Source: Patescibacteria group bacterium (GTDB lineage: Bacteria > Patescibacteriota > Dojkabacteria > JAKAPS01). Taken from it: DNA of 45,606 nucleotides. Below the pieces are notes generated by a model. That model was not told the DNA's origin. It was given only the letters and a program-made list of their open reading frames with translations, and made no database searches. Positions 1 through 7,573 of this stretch are shown in pieces. The position numbers and the translations under genes are program-made. The stretch lies in contig JANWIC010000025.1 in NCBI GenBank assembly GCA_025450075.1, forward strand, positions 1 to 45,606. The letters are read 5' to 3'. Position 1 is the first letter of the stretch, and every line of letters begins with the position of its first letter.

Positions 1-257
1 ACCATAAATTCGTCGATATAGCACCACCCCCAGGTTTCTCCGGGTTGAAATGTCTTTATGACAGGATGGTTGGTTTCATGGAAATGTTTTGTTGCATGTT
101 TGTTGATAGATTGATCACAACATCCTACATGGCCGCATGCAAGACATAATCGAAGATGAATCCATGTATCACCTGATTTTAAACATTCTTTACAGCCTTG
201 TGGGGTTTTAGGTAACGTATCTTTTGGTGATTGTTTTATATGAGAGCAAGTATCCAT
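1..257 (-). CDS. UBP-type zinc-finger protein (3' end cut by the window)
   Basis: I translated this by hand because it is missing from the ORF track. It begins MDTCSHIK at 257 and stays open for 85 codons to the window edge. The Cys/His pattern (CKECLKSG, CLACGHVGCCD, KHATKHFHETNHP, then WGWCY) matches the UBP zinc finger, which in eukaryotes binds the free C-terminus of ubiquitin. Small stand-alone UBP-finger proteins are known in bacteria, where the ligand is unclear. A TATACC hexamer (264-269) ends 6 nt before the ATG, and the preceding gene's terminator lies just upstream, so it probably has its own promoter. The family call is firm; the function is not known. Confidence 0.85.
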   Translation of the reverse strand, partial: MDTCSHIKQSPKDTLPKTPQGCKECLKSGDTWIHLRLCLACGHVGCCDQSINKHATKHFHETNHPVIKTFQPGETWGWCYIDEFM

Positions 258-279
258 AAGAAAGGTATAATTTATATAC

Positions 280-312
280 AAAAAAGAGTCCCCCCGTTTT
301 CGACAGGAGGAC
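280..312 (-). terminator. Rho-independent terminator after the DUF1761 gene
   Basis: Read on the minus strand, GTCCTCCTG and CGGGGGGAC form a 9-bp stem (three G-U pairs) around a 7-nt loop, followed at once by TCTTTTTTG. It sits 13 nt after the DUF1761 stop codon and separates that gene from the UBP-finger gene. Confidence 0.85.
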
Positions 313-324
313 AAAGATGGCGAG

Positions 325-729
325 CTATTTCCAGGCTCCCATTATCACACTAATGGCAATAATGTTTGCAAGATGATACCCTGCGGTGATGAAATAGAGT
401 TTTCTGGATCTTTTTTCAAATATGAAATTTATTCCAGTTAATGCTGCTACAAATCCCACCCATATCAAAAGAGCTAATTGCACACTTCCGAAAACATCAG
501 TAATTCTTGCATAATAGCTGATTTTACCGAAGATAAATGCTTCAAGTAGAAATAATAGGAATACGAAGGCATAGATAGAATAAACTGGTTTGAAATCTTC
601 CATCTTTCGACCTAATGCCTCACTCCATTGTCTGGAAAAAAGGGATTTAGAATACCAAATAGAACCAATAACCATACAAAGGATGCTGCTAAGTATAACA
701 GCGAGAATATTAACATGAAACAGTTGCAT
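325..729 (-). CDS. DUF1761 family membrane protein
   Basis: This 134-aa protein is almost entirely hydrophobic, with about four membrane segments separated by a charged loop (SKSLFSRQWSEALGRK). That pattern, including the GSIWYSKSLFSRQW segment, is typical of DUF1761, a family of unknown function. The ORF track begins at a GTG (738) that lies inside the Shine-Dalgarno site; the minus strand reads AGGAGGTGATAAAC-ATG, so the start is the ATG at 729. It lies 61 nt after the DUF5666-like gene on the same strand and may be the last gene of the exporter operon. A strong terminator follows. Confidence 0.8.
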   Translation of the reverse strand: MQLFHVNILAVILSSILCMVIGSIWYSKSLFSRQWSEALGRKMEDFKPVYSIYAFVFLLFLLEAFIFGKISYYARITDVFGSVQLALLIWVGFVAALTGINFIFEKRSRKLYFITAGYHLANIIAISVIMGAWK

Positions 730-790
730 GTTTATCACCTCCTCTATACAAGAGTATCATCTCATAGTTACACTCCTAAATCAATGGTCA

Positions 791-1474
791 TTATCCGGTG
801 ATAGTTACCGATCTTGCCTGGATATCCCCATTTTGTTCTTTCGTTCCTGTTGCTGTAATAGTCTTTCCAGAAACAATATCCTGAATTGTTGCAATAGTTT
901 GTTTGCTATATATAGTACTTGTAGAAATAGTTACAGCATATGAAGATCCTCCTCGAAGCAAAAGGTTAAATCCATTCGATGTAATAGATGATACAGTTCC
1001 CAAAAAAGTATTTACCTGCTGCAGTTGGTTATTTGGGTTAAAATTAGCCCCACCTCTTGCTCGAAACCCGCCTGCTCGTCGTGAAGGTGTAGCAATTGTT
1101 GATGAAGTAATACGAGTTGCTGTAATGGTATTTCCATTTCTTTGTCCATTTACAATAACAGTTGCTCCATCAGTTAATACATCTTGCTGGGAAGAGAGCA
1201 CAATTTGGGAAACTCTCGTTGTATCGGAAAGAAAAACTAGAGTTTGTCCACTCGAGTTCGTGTTATTCACAATAGCTGTATTGTTTTGGATGCTTTGGAC
1301 AGATCCTGTTATAAAACCAAGGTTTGCACGATTGGCAAAATTGCCAAAATTTCCAGTTCGCTGAGATGCTGCATTGGTTGCAGTGTGTTGAGCAAATATA
1401 TATACCCCGGTACAAAGTATTGCGATACCAAGAAAAATTCCTCCAGCAATAAGAATATTTTTTTTGTTTTTCAT
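791..1474 (-). CDS. Membrane-anchored DUF5666-like repeat protein
   Basis: A 227-aa protein with an N-terminal membrane anchor or uncleaved signal (residues 7-28, ILIAGGIFLGIAILCTGVYIF). Two similar all-beta repeats follow, about 54-118 and 158-226, each with the G-x-V-xx-I start and a late GxxxTATxT/ATRI strand seen in DUF5666 domains. The linker is rich in Arg, Gly and Asn. It is the last gene of the MacAB-like operon, 18 nt after the permease, so it may be an extracellular accessory of that exporter. The domain call is moderate; the role is inferred from position only. Confidence 0.6.
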   Translation of the reverse strand: MKNKKNILIAGGIFLGIAILCTGVYIFAQHTATNAASQRTGNFGNFANRANLGFITGSVQSIQNNTAIVNNTNSSGQTLVFLSDTTRVSQIVLSSQQDVLTDGATVIVNGQRNGNTITATRITSSTIATPSRRAGGFRARGGANFNPNNQLQQVNTFLGTVSSITSNGFNLLLRGGSSYAVTISTSTIYSKQTIATIQDIVSGKTITATGTKEQNGDIQARSVTITG

Positions 1475-1492
1475 ATTTGTATTGATAAAATA

Positions 1493-2704
1493 TTATTCAT
1501 AACGAAGTGCTTCAATTGGTATGAGTCTTGAGGCTTTGTAGGCAGGATACAAGCCAAAGATTATACCAATTAAAAATGAGATCCCAGTTGATAAGATAAT
1601 TGCAAATGGAGTAATAAGTACCGAAGTCAGCGTAATATGAGTAAGGATACTTCCTACGCTAAACCCAAGCAGGATACCTAATATCCCACTCGAAAGCGTT
1701 AAAAGGATAGCTTCTATTAAAAACTGTTGTAATATCGTTGCATTTTTAGCTCCAATTGCTTTTCGTAGACCAATTTCTCTTGTCCTTTCTGTTACAGTAA
1801 CAATCATAATATTCATAATTCCAATTCCTCCAACAAGAAGAGAAATACTTGCGATACTTGCAAGAAGAATAGTGAATACATTTGTAATGGAGGAAAGAGT
1901 AGAGAGTGTAGTCGCTGAATTACGTACAATAAAATCTGCATTTTGTGGATTAGTAATTGAATGGCGAGTTAACAAAAGTGTCGTTACATCGTTTTGTACC
2001 TGAGAAACCACATCTGCGCTGCTAGCTTGAATAGCAATTGAGCGAAGGTTCGTCATTCCAAAAACAATTTGTTGTGCCGTTGTAAGGGGGATTATGACAA
2101 AATCATCCTGACTTGCAAATCCGTTTGACCCTTTAGGTACAGTTTCTCCAATGATATTAAACTGGACATGGTTGATCATAATTGATTGCCCAATCGGGGA
2201 GTTAGTTCCAAATAATGTCGTAGCAGTATCAGGACCAATCACTGCTACTCGAGATAATGAATCGACTTGTGATTGGACGATGAAACCACCTGCTTGTATT
2301 TGATAATTATGTACCAGAGCATAAGACGGAGTTACTCCATATACTATTGTATTGGTGTTATTTTGCCCTGCTATTATTTGTGCTTGGCTTTGTGTTTCCG
2401 GCGAAACTGCACTTACTCCTTGTACTTGAGAAAGCGCTGTTGCATCATCCATAGTTAGTGTGGAAGCTGCTCCTGCTGCTCCTCGAACAACGCCACTGAA
2501 TTGCCCTGATGATGATATAGTTAAGACGTTTGTTCCCAATGCTGTGACGGAGCTCTGGATTGAAGCTTGTGCACCGCTTCCAATTCCAAGCATTGTGATG
2601 ACTGATGCTATGCCAATGATTATCCCAAGCATTGTCAATCCGGTTCTTACCTTATTCGTGCTAAGTGCCTGTATTGCAGTTTTTAATAATTCAATTAAAC
2701 TCAT
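1493..2704 (-). CDS. MacB/FtsX-type ABC transporter permease
   Basis: A 403-aa permease of the MacB family. It has an N-terminal membrane segment with the family motif TMLGIIIGIASVITMLGIG (about 26-44), then a large extracytoplasmic MacB_PCD domain (about 50-250), then three membrane segments of the FtsX domain. A cytoplasmic TERTREIGLRKAIGAK loop between them contacts the ATPase. MacB-type transporters do not pump through the bilayer; they couple ATP hydrolysis to movement of the periplasmic domain. Its start overlaps the ATPase stop by 4 nt (ATGA), so the two are translationally coupled. The substrate cannot be read from the sequence. Confidence 0.93.
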   Translation of the reverse strand: MSLIELLKTAIQALSTNKVRTGLTMLGIIIGIASVITMLGIGSGAQASIQSSVTALGTNVLTISSSGQFSGVVRGAAGAASTLTMDDATALSQVQGVSAVSPETQSQAQIIAGQNNTNTIVYGVTPSYALVHNYQIQAGGFIVQSQVDSLSRVAVIGPDTATTLFGTNSPIGQSIMINHVQFNIIGETVPKGSNGFASQDDFVIIPLTTAQQIVFGMTNLRSIAIQASSADVVSQVQNDVTTLLLTRHSITNPQNADFIVRNSATTLSTLSSITNVFTILLASIASISLLVGGIGIMNIMIVTVTERTREIGLRKAIGAKNATILQQFLIEAILLTLSSGILGILLGFSVGSILTHITLTSVLITPFAIILSTGISFLIGIIFGLYPAYKASRLIPIEALRYE

Positions 2705-3399
2705 AATCTTTTAAAAGCCGGATTAGATATGTCAGATACAATGATCCCATCTTTTAGTGAAATGATGCGTTTTGCGCATGATGCAATATCCGGTTCATGG
2801 GTAATAAGAATAATTGTTTTTCCTTCTTCATTCATCTGTTGAAAGATTCTCATTACTTCTATGCTTGTTTGTGTGTCAAGGTTTCCTGTTGGTTCGTCAG
2901 CCAGGATGATCGATGGGTTTGTTACAAGAGCACGAGCAATTGCAACTCTTTGTATTTGCCCTCCAGAAAGTTGGTTTGACATGTTATGTATTTTTTCTTC
3001 CAGCTTTACAGCTGCAAGGGCATCTAAAGAACGCTTTTCACGTTGCGGGTATGGCATATGCCGATAGGTAAGGGGAAGCATAACATTTTCCAGTACACTT
3101 GTCCTTTGCAGTAAATTAAATGATTGAAATACAAAGCCGATTTCTTTATTTCGAACTGTTGCTAACTCGTCATCATTTAATTTTTCAACATTTAATCCAT
3201 TTAATAAGTATGTACCGCTTGTTGGCGTATCAAGAGCTCCCATGATATGCATAGTGGTAGATTTACCACTTCCAGACGGACCGATGATTGCTACCATTTC
3301 ACCTTTTTCAATAGAGAAGGTTATTCCTTTCAATGCTTCAAAAAGGATATCTCCCGTCTTATATGATTTTCGTATGTCTTTTAATTCAATTAGTGCCAT
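2701..3399 (-). CDS. MacB/LolD-type ABC transporter ATPase
   Basis: A 232-aa ABC ATPase of the LolD/MacB/FtsE group. It has Walker [10 protein letters not shown] (about 40-48), Q-loop FVFQSFNLL, signature [15 protein letters not shown], Walker [13 protein letters not shown] and H-loop ITHE. The ADEPTGNLD form and the MHIMGALD stretch after Walker A are hallmarks of this subfamily. It is the middle gene of the operon, 2 nt after the adaptor gene and overlapping the permease by 4 nt. It should form a homodimer powering two copies of the permease. Confidence 0.95.
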   Translation of the reverse strand: MALIELKDIRKSYKTGDILFEALKGITFSIEKGEMVAIIGPSGSGKSTTMHIMGALDTPTSGTYLLNGLNVEKLNDDELATVRNKEIGFVFQSFNLLQRTSVLENVMLPLTYRHMPYPQREKRSLDALAAVKLEEKIHNMSNQLSGGQIQRVAIARALVTNPSIILADEPTGNLDTQTSIEVMRIFQQMNEEGKTIILITHEPDIASCAKRIISLKDGIIVSDISNPAFKRL

Positions 3400-3401
3400 A
3401 G

Positions 3402-4682
3402 TTAAAAAAGTCTTGTTGCTCCTCCAAATCCACCTCGTCCGGTTCCGGATCCCAATGAAGTTGTGGATGATGTTATTGCGCTTGGATTAATAGTTGATGT
3501 TATAACAGTATCGCCTTCGTTAACACCACTCGTGATTTCAGTATCTGTTCCATTCGTTAATCCTGTTGTTACGACAACTGTAGTTGGAACACCATTTTTC
3601 ATTATCTGCACTGTTGGTTGTCCGTTTTGGGATTGAACAGCAGTACTTGGTACTGTAATCACATTATCTTTTGTTTGTGTAATAATTGTAGCATTTGCTG
3701 TCATACCCAGTTTTAATGCAGAATCAATTTTACTCAAACTTAATAACACATTATATGAAATGACATTAGATGAAGTAGTTGCCTGCTCTGCAATACTTGC
3801 AACAGTACCTACATATGATGTGTCTCCTAAAGCTGTGAATGTTAATTGAGCATTTTGTCCAACAGCAATTTTTGCAATATCTGCTTCCGGTATCTGAAGG
3901 CTTACTGCAAATGAAGATGGATCAATGATTTGAATTTGAGCAGTTGATTGGGAAGATGATGATGCAGTAGTGCTTGTAGATGAATTCCCTGCTGATATGT
4001 TATCCCCCGAGTTAATATTGACTCCAGCAACAATGCCGTCAATAGTACTAGTTAATGTTGCATTATCATAATTCGCCAGTGCATTTTCATATGATGCCTC
4101 TGCATTTGTAACTGCAAGTTGTAGATTGTTTAGAGAATATTGGGTAGTATTTGATTGCTGCTGTGCTTGTGAAAGATTGTTCTGGGCTGTATTGACTGCA
4201 TTTTGTAAGTTACTTAGTTGTGATGCAGTTGTTGCTGGATCTGTTTGACCGGCAGTTAAGTTATTCTGAGCTGTTGTGAGCGCTAATTGCAGGTTATTCA
4301 GTTGGTAGGACGAAACACTAGGATTTGCTTGGGCACTTGCCAAATTGTTTTTTGCAGTTTGCAATGCATTCTCTGCTTGTGTCAATTGGGTTGCAATGGT
4401 TGAGTTGGTGACATCGAGTTTTGCCAATTGCTGGCCATTAGTTACTTTATCTCCAGGTTTTACATCAACTTCAAGTACTTTTCCTGAAACTGGGAAGTTT
4501 GCATTTTCTACTTTTTGAGCAACAACCGTACCTGAAGCATTCACGCTAACTGTAATCTCTCCTTTTGTTGCTAAGGCAGTAATATATCGGATACTGCTAG
4601 CAGTACCTCTCCCGTGGATGATGATGCTGCTAGAAAGAATGAGGAGTAGGATGAGGCAGATAATGACGATTTTCTTTTTCAT
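3402..4682 (-). CDS. MacA/HlyD-like membrane fusion protein
   Basis: A 426-aa adaptor with an N-terminal membrane segment (5-24) and a barrel-sandwich half-motif (VEVDVKPGDKVTNGQQLAKLD). A long coiled-coil hairpin follows (about 105-215), built from repeated NLQxAxxxAQNNL units, then the second lipoyl half (TSTIDGIVAGVNINSGDNI), beta-barrel and membrane-proximal domains, and a Gly-rich tail. MacA-type adaptors bridge MacB to an outer-membrane channel in diderms; no channel gene is present here. It is the first gene of the operon. Two -10-like sites lie upstream on the minus strand: GATAAT 6 nt from the ATG and TATAAT 24 nt from it. Confidence 0.92.
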   Translation of the reverse strand: MKKKIVIICLILLLILSSSIIIHGRGTASSIRYITALATKGEITVSVNASGTVVAQKVENANFPVSGKVLEVDVKPGDKVTNGQQLAKLDVTNSTIATQLTQAENALQTAKNNLASAQANPSVSSYQLNNLQLALTTAQNNLTAGQTDPATTASQLSNLQNAVNTAQNNLSQAQQQSNTTQYSLNNLQLAVTNAEASYENALANYDNATLTSTIDGIVAGVNINSGDNISAGNSSTSTTASSSSQSTAQIQIIDPSSFAVSLQIPEADIAKIAVGQNAQLTFTALGDTSYVGTVASIAEQATTSSNVISYNVLLSLSKIDSALKLGMTANATIITQTKDNVITVPSTAVQSQNGQPTVQIMKNGVPTTVVVTTGLTNGTDTEITSGVNEGDTVITSTINPSAITSSTTSLGSGTGRGGFGGATRLF

Positions 4683-4868
4683 GGATAGATTATCTTAATT
4701 GGCTTGATTATATCCGAGAAAGATGAATTCTATATGATGGGTTAAAAAAGTATGCAGATAAAGGATAAATGAATAGAAGTTGGTAAAGCAATTCTATCTT
4801 TCAAATGATAAATCCCCTTTTTTTGCATATTTACTGAGTATTGTAACTTCCTGAAGGTTTGGAATATC

Positions 4869-5330
4869 TTAATGACTTCTGACGGCCATTAGAGGGAGTA
4901 AATGTCTTGGAAGAGGTATTGATGGACAAAATTTATGCAATTCAATTAGTGCTTCATCAGACATTCTCCTTCTTTCAAGTGGAAGAAATTCATTTAACCT
5001 CATCATTAATGAGACAAAGGTAAGTCTGTTGTCAATTCCCATTTCACCATTATATCTTGTTTGATTTTGAAGTAAGGCAGGATCATGGATAATCCTCAAA
5101 CATGTGTCATAGAGAACTGCTATGAGTGCAATATCAGGAATTGCGATCCGTTTAAATGATTCTTGATAAGGAGGATGTTCTGAATTAACTTCATGAATAA
5201 TTTTATAATAAAGTTCTCCTAACCCATTAAGTACAACTTCTTGTTGAGGAGAAACCAGTGCACATACAATGATGTCACTTGTGGCTTTTTTTTCATCGGG
5301 GGAAATAATGTCGAATATTTGGTCTTCCAT
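4869..5330 (-). CDS. Hypothetical protein
   Basis: A 153-aa soluble protein that I do not recognise. It has no membrane segment, no Cys-rich motif and no visible nucleotide-binding loop. The prediction is mostly helical, with an acidic N-terminus and a Pro/Leu-rich C-terminus (CPSIPLPRHLLPLM). It stands alone between the MacAB-like operon and the divergently transcribed redox operon. The length and sensible amino-acid composition support a real gene; no function can be given. Confidence 0.6.
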   Translation of the reverse strand: MEDQIFDIISPDEKKATSDIIVCALVSPQQEVVLNGLGELYYKIIHEVNSEHPPYQESFKRIAIPDIALIAVLYDTCLRIIHDPALLQNQTRYNGEMGIDNRLTFVSLMMRLNEFLPLERRRMSDEALIELHKFCPSIPLPRHLLPLMAVRSH

Positions 5331-5415
5331 AGGATTTTAAAACCCTAAGATTATCCTATATTATTCTAAAAAAAATCAATACTTCTATTAGATATCTCAC
5401 AAGAGGACGGATGGA

Positions 5416-5450
5416 TTAACAGCATATACAAGATATGCTATTATTATAAC
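5416..5450 (+). promoter_or_regulatory. Promoter of the redox operon
   Basis: A -35-like TTAACA (5416-5421) is followed by a 17-nt spacer and a TATTAT -10 (5439-5444), predicting transcription from about 5451. A second hexamer, TATAAC (5445-5450), ends exactly 6 nt before the ATG at 5457. Either way the leader would be 0-6 nt and no Shine-Dalgarno site is present. Confidence 0.6.
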
Positions 5451-5456
5451 AATGCC

Positions 5457-5771
5457 ATGAAGAAAAGAAACACTATTAACAAAGAGATATTCCGTATATA
5501 TATGATCATTGCGATGATCATATATATCATATTTTTCCTGAGTATCAATAATTCTTTTTCCGGTCTAACTGATTTAGGTGGTATCATACAGCGTCAGATG
5601 GATAGGGTCATTTATCGTCCATATGGGACTGCATCCCCAATTTTTACTGATTTCATCATAACCCCAACTCCAAGTCCTTCTCGAAAACCTAGTCAAAATA
5701 ATCTTCAATCTGGTGTATCGAGAAGAGCAAATAGGGTGCCAATTCCAACACTTCAACCGTCAGATGATTAA
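5457..5771 (+). CDS. Single-span membrane protein with Pro/Ser/Thr-rich tail (redox operon gene 1)
   Basis: A 104-aa protein with a basic N-terminus, one membrane segment (about 11-30, IFRIYMIIAMIIYIIFFLSI) and an extracellular part. The second half is low-complexity, rich in Pro, Ser, Thr and Arg (TPTPSPSRKPSQ), like the linkers of many CPR envelope proteins. There is no heme or metal motif. Its 3' end overlaps the next gene by 8 nt (ATGATTAA), so the two are probably coupled. Its role is unknown; position suggests a small subunit or anchor of the electron-transfer complex encoded downstream. Confidence 0.65.
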   Translation: MKKRNTINKEIFRIYMIIAMIIYIIFFLSINNSFSGLTDLGGIIQRQMDRVIYRPYGTASPIFTDFIITPTPSPSRKPSQNNLQSGVSRRANRVPIPTLQPSDD

Positions 5772-6129
5772 AAAGAAGAAAACTATAATTACAATTGTTG
5801 GTTTTGCATTACTAGATGCAATCGTTATCATACTAGTATTCTTTTTCTTTATCCGCCATCCAGCATATTCTGTTCATGTAAGAATTAAACCGCCTTTAAA
5901 GATATATACAAGACAACAATTAGCTGCATATAATGGGGATGATCCATCGAAGCCTATATATATCGGGTTGGATGGTTATGTTTTTGATGTTTCAAAAAGC
6001 CCTGGAATATATGGTCTTGGTGGAGAATACCACAAGCTAGCCGGAACAGATACAACAAGTCCGTTGATGGAGATGTTTGGAGCTGCAACTGTCATGCGAA
6101 AATACTACGCTGTTGGAGTATTAAAATAA
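5764..6129 (+). CDS. Membrane-anchored MAPR-type cytochrome b5 domain protein (redox operon gene 2)
   Basis: The ORF track starts this frame 17 codons early; the ATG at 5764 (MIKKKKTIIT) gives the usual basic residues before the membrane segment (about 6-26). The 121-aa product then carries a cytochrome b5-like domain of the MAPR class: YTRQQLAAYNGDDPSKPIYI, GYVFDVSKSPGIYGLGGEYH, then KLAGTDTTSPL. MAPR proteins bind heme through Tyr rather than two His residues, and the YG-GG-Y segment is that signature. The domain should face outward. It probably carries electrons to or from the flavocytochrome made by the next gene, 5 nt downstream. Confidence 0.85.
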   Translation: MIKKKKTIITIVGFALLDAIVIILVFFFFIRHPAYSVHVRIKPPLKIYTRQQLAAYNGDDPSKPIYIGLDGYVFDVSKSPGIYGLGGEYHKLAGTDTTSPLMEMFGAATVMRKYYAVGVLK

Positions 6130-6134
6130 AAGAA

Positions 6135-7427
6135 ATGCAAAAAATTATAGGTGTTACAAGTATATTTGTGCTGTGTTTTGTAACAATCGTCATTTGGGTT
6201 TTGGGAAAGGAAGTTATTCCAGTTATTTGGCTTACACCTCAGCGTTCAATAGCTGAGATAACTGGCCTCATTGGAACAATTCTTATTTCCTTAAGTTTTT
6301 TGTTTGCAACAAGAATGAAATGGATTGAGAACTTGTTTGGTGGTCTTGATGTAGTTTATCGAGTCCATCATATTATGGGAGGATTGGGGTTTTCATTCAT
6401 TTTGTATCATCCGGTTTTTCTTGTTATGGGAGTAATCCCAAATTTCACACTTGCACTTTCCTATGTCTTCATTTCAAGTAACATATCATATGATTTAGGT
6501 ATCCTATCTCTTTATAGCTTTATTATCCTACTAATGCTGACATTTTTTATCAGACTGCCGTATTCAACATGGAAGAAAACTCATGAATGGATGGGGATCC
6601 CTCTGCTTATTGGTGGAATCCATGTTCTGTTAGTCCAATCCGATACCTCATTAAATTTAGTTTTGAAATTATGGATCATGGGTTTTATTATCATGGGGCT
6701 CATATCATTTTTCTATGTCCGTTTCTTGTATGCTTTGCTTCCCGTAAAATATGCATATGTCATTGACCAGATTGCAATGGCAGCTGACAAAACTTTTAAA
6801 ATTGTCCTTAAACCTGAAATTCGAAAAATGATCCATAATCCAGGCCAATTCATTTATTTGGAAATCAAGGATTTGTTATGGTCAGAAGGAGAACGGCATC
6901 CGTTTTCTATTGCTTCGTATGCAGAAGATCATATCACCATCGGAGTAAAAGTATCGGGTGATTACACGACAAAACTTGAAGAAGTAAAAGCAGGACAAAA
7001 AGTAAATATATATGGCCCATATGGAAAATTTGGTGAAAAACTTATAGTAAAAGATGCAGATGAAATATGGATTGGTGCGGGGATAGGCATTACTCCGTTT
7101 CTTAGCATGCTGGAATACAAACGAATTCATAAACCACAGCTTCAAGTCTCACTCTTTTATTGCTTTTCATCCCCAGAAGATGCTGTCTATGACAATGAAT
7201 TACAAACATTAACAACACAAGCGCAGAATGTGACATATATTCCTTTTTGTTCTAAAGAAAAGGGACATATTACCGCGGGTGCTGTTGGTTATATATGTAA
7301 ATCTCTTTCAGATAAATACATCTTTTTATGTGGACCGAACAAAATGATGGAAGGTATAATAGAGCAATTTATTGATCTTGGTGTGAAACCAGACCATATC
7401 ATATTTGAAGATTTTAATGTCTTATGA
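6135..7427 (+). CDS. Ferric-reductase/NADPH-oxidase-like flavocytochrome b (redox operon gene 3)
   Basis: A 430-aa protein with a heme-binding membrane half (about 1-205) and a cytoplasmic FAD/NAD(P)H reductase half. Two His pairs spaced 13 apart (H79/H92 in RVHHIMGG...LYHP and H150/H163 in KTHEW...GGIH) match the bis-heme ligands of the ferric reductase/NOX domain. The reductase half has the FAD motif HPFSIAS (255-261), the nucleotide motif GAGIGITPF (314-322) and a C-terminal CGPNKMM. Such enzymes pass electrons from cytoplasmic NAD(P)H through FAD and two hemes to the outer face. The natural acceptor is unknown; the cytochrome b5 genes on both sides are plausible partners. Confidence 0.92.
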   Translation: MQKIIGVTSIFVLCFVTIVIWVLGKEVIPVIWLTPQRSIAEITGLIGTILISLSFLFATRMKWIENLFGGLDVVYRVHHIMGGLGFSFILYHPVFLVMGVIPNFTLALSYVFISSNISYDLGILSLYSFIILLMLTFFIRLPYSTWKKTHEWMGIPLLIGGIHVLLVQSDTSLNLVLKLWIMGFIIMGLISFFYVRFLYALLPVKYAYVIDQIAMAADKTFKIVLKPEIRKMIHNPGQFIYLEIKDLLWSEGERHPFSIASYAEDHITIGVKVSGDYTTKLEEVKAGQKVNIYGPYGKFGEKLIVKDADEIWIGAGIGITPFLSMLEYKRIHKPQLQVSLFYCFSSPEDAVYDNELQTLTTQAQNVTYIPFCSKEKGHITAGAVGYICKSLSDKYIFLCGPNKMMEGIIEQFIDLGVKPDHIIFEDFNVL

Positions 7428-7573
7428 AGCCATATATATCAAAGATCGCAGCATTATCACTTATTACCTTTGTTATTGTTACCTTGACGGTACTACTTAT
7501 GGCAAATATCAATGGAATTGTAGATGGCATTAGCGGTTTTTTTGTACATTTGTTTAATCTTTTTTATCATTAA
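7424..7573 (+). CDS. 49-aa single-span membrane peptide (redox operon gene 4)
   Basis: This gene is too short for the ORF track. It reads MKPYISKIAALSLITFVIVT and on to FVHLFNLFYH, with one membrane helix (about 8-28) and a second hydrophobic stretch near the C-terminus. It fits its slot exactly: its ATG overlaps the reductase stop (ATGA, 7424-7427) and its TAA shares one base with the next ATG (TAATG). Such tiling on both sides is strong evidence for translation. It may be a small accessory subunit of the flavocytochrome; no family is recognised. Confidence 0.75.
   Translation: MKPYISKIAALSLITFVIVTLTVLLMANINGIVDGISGFFVHLFNLFYH

Noticed and set aside
903-1364. 153-aa plus-strand ORF
   Set aside because: It is the antisense shadow of the DUF5666-like gene; the sense frame has an anchor, repeats and operon context.
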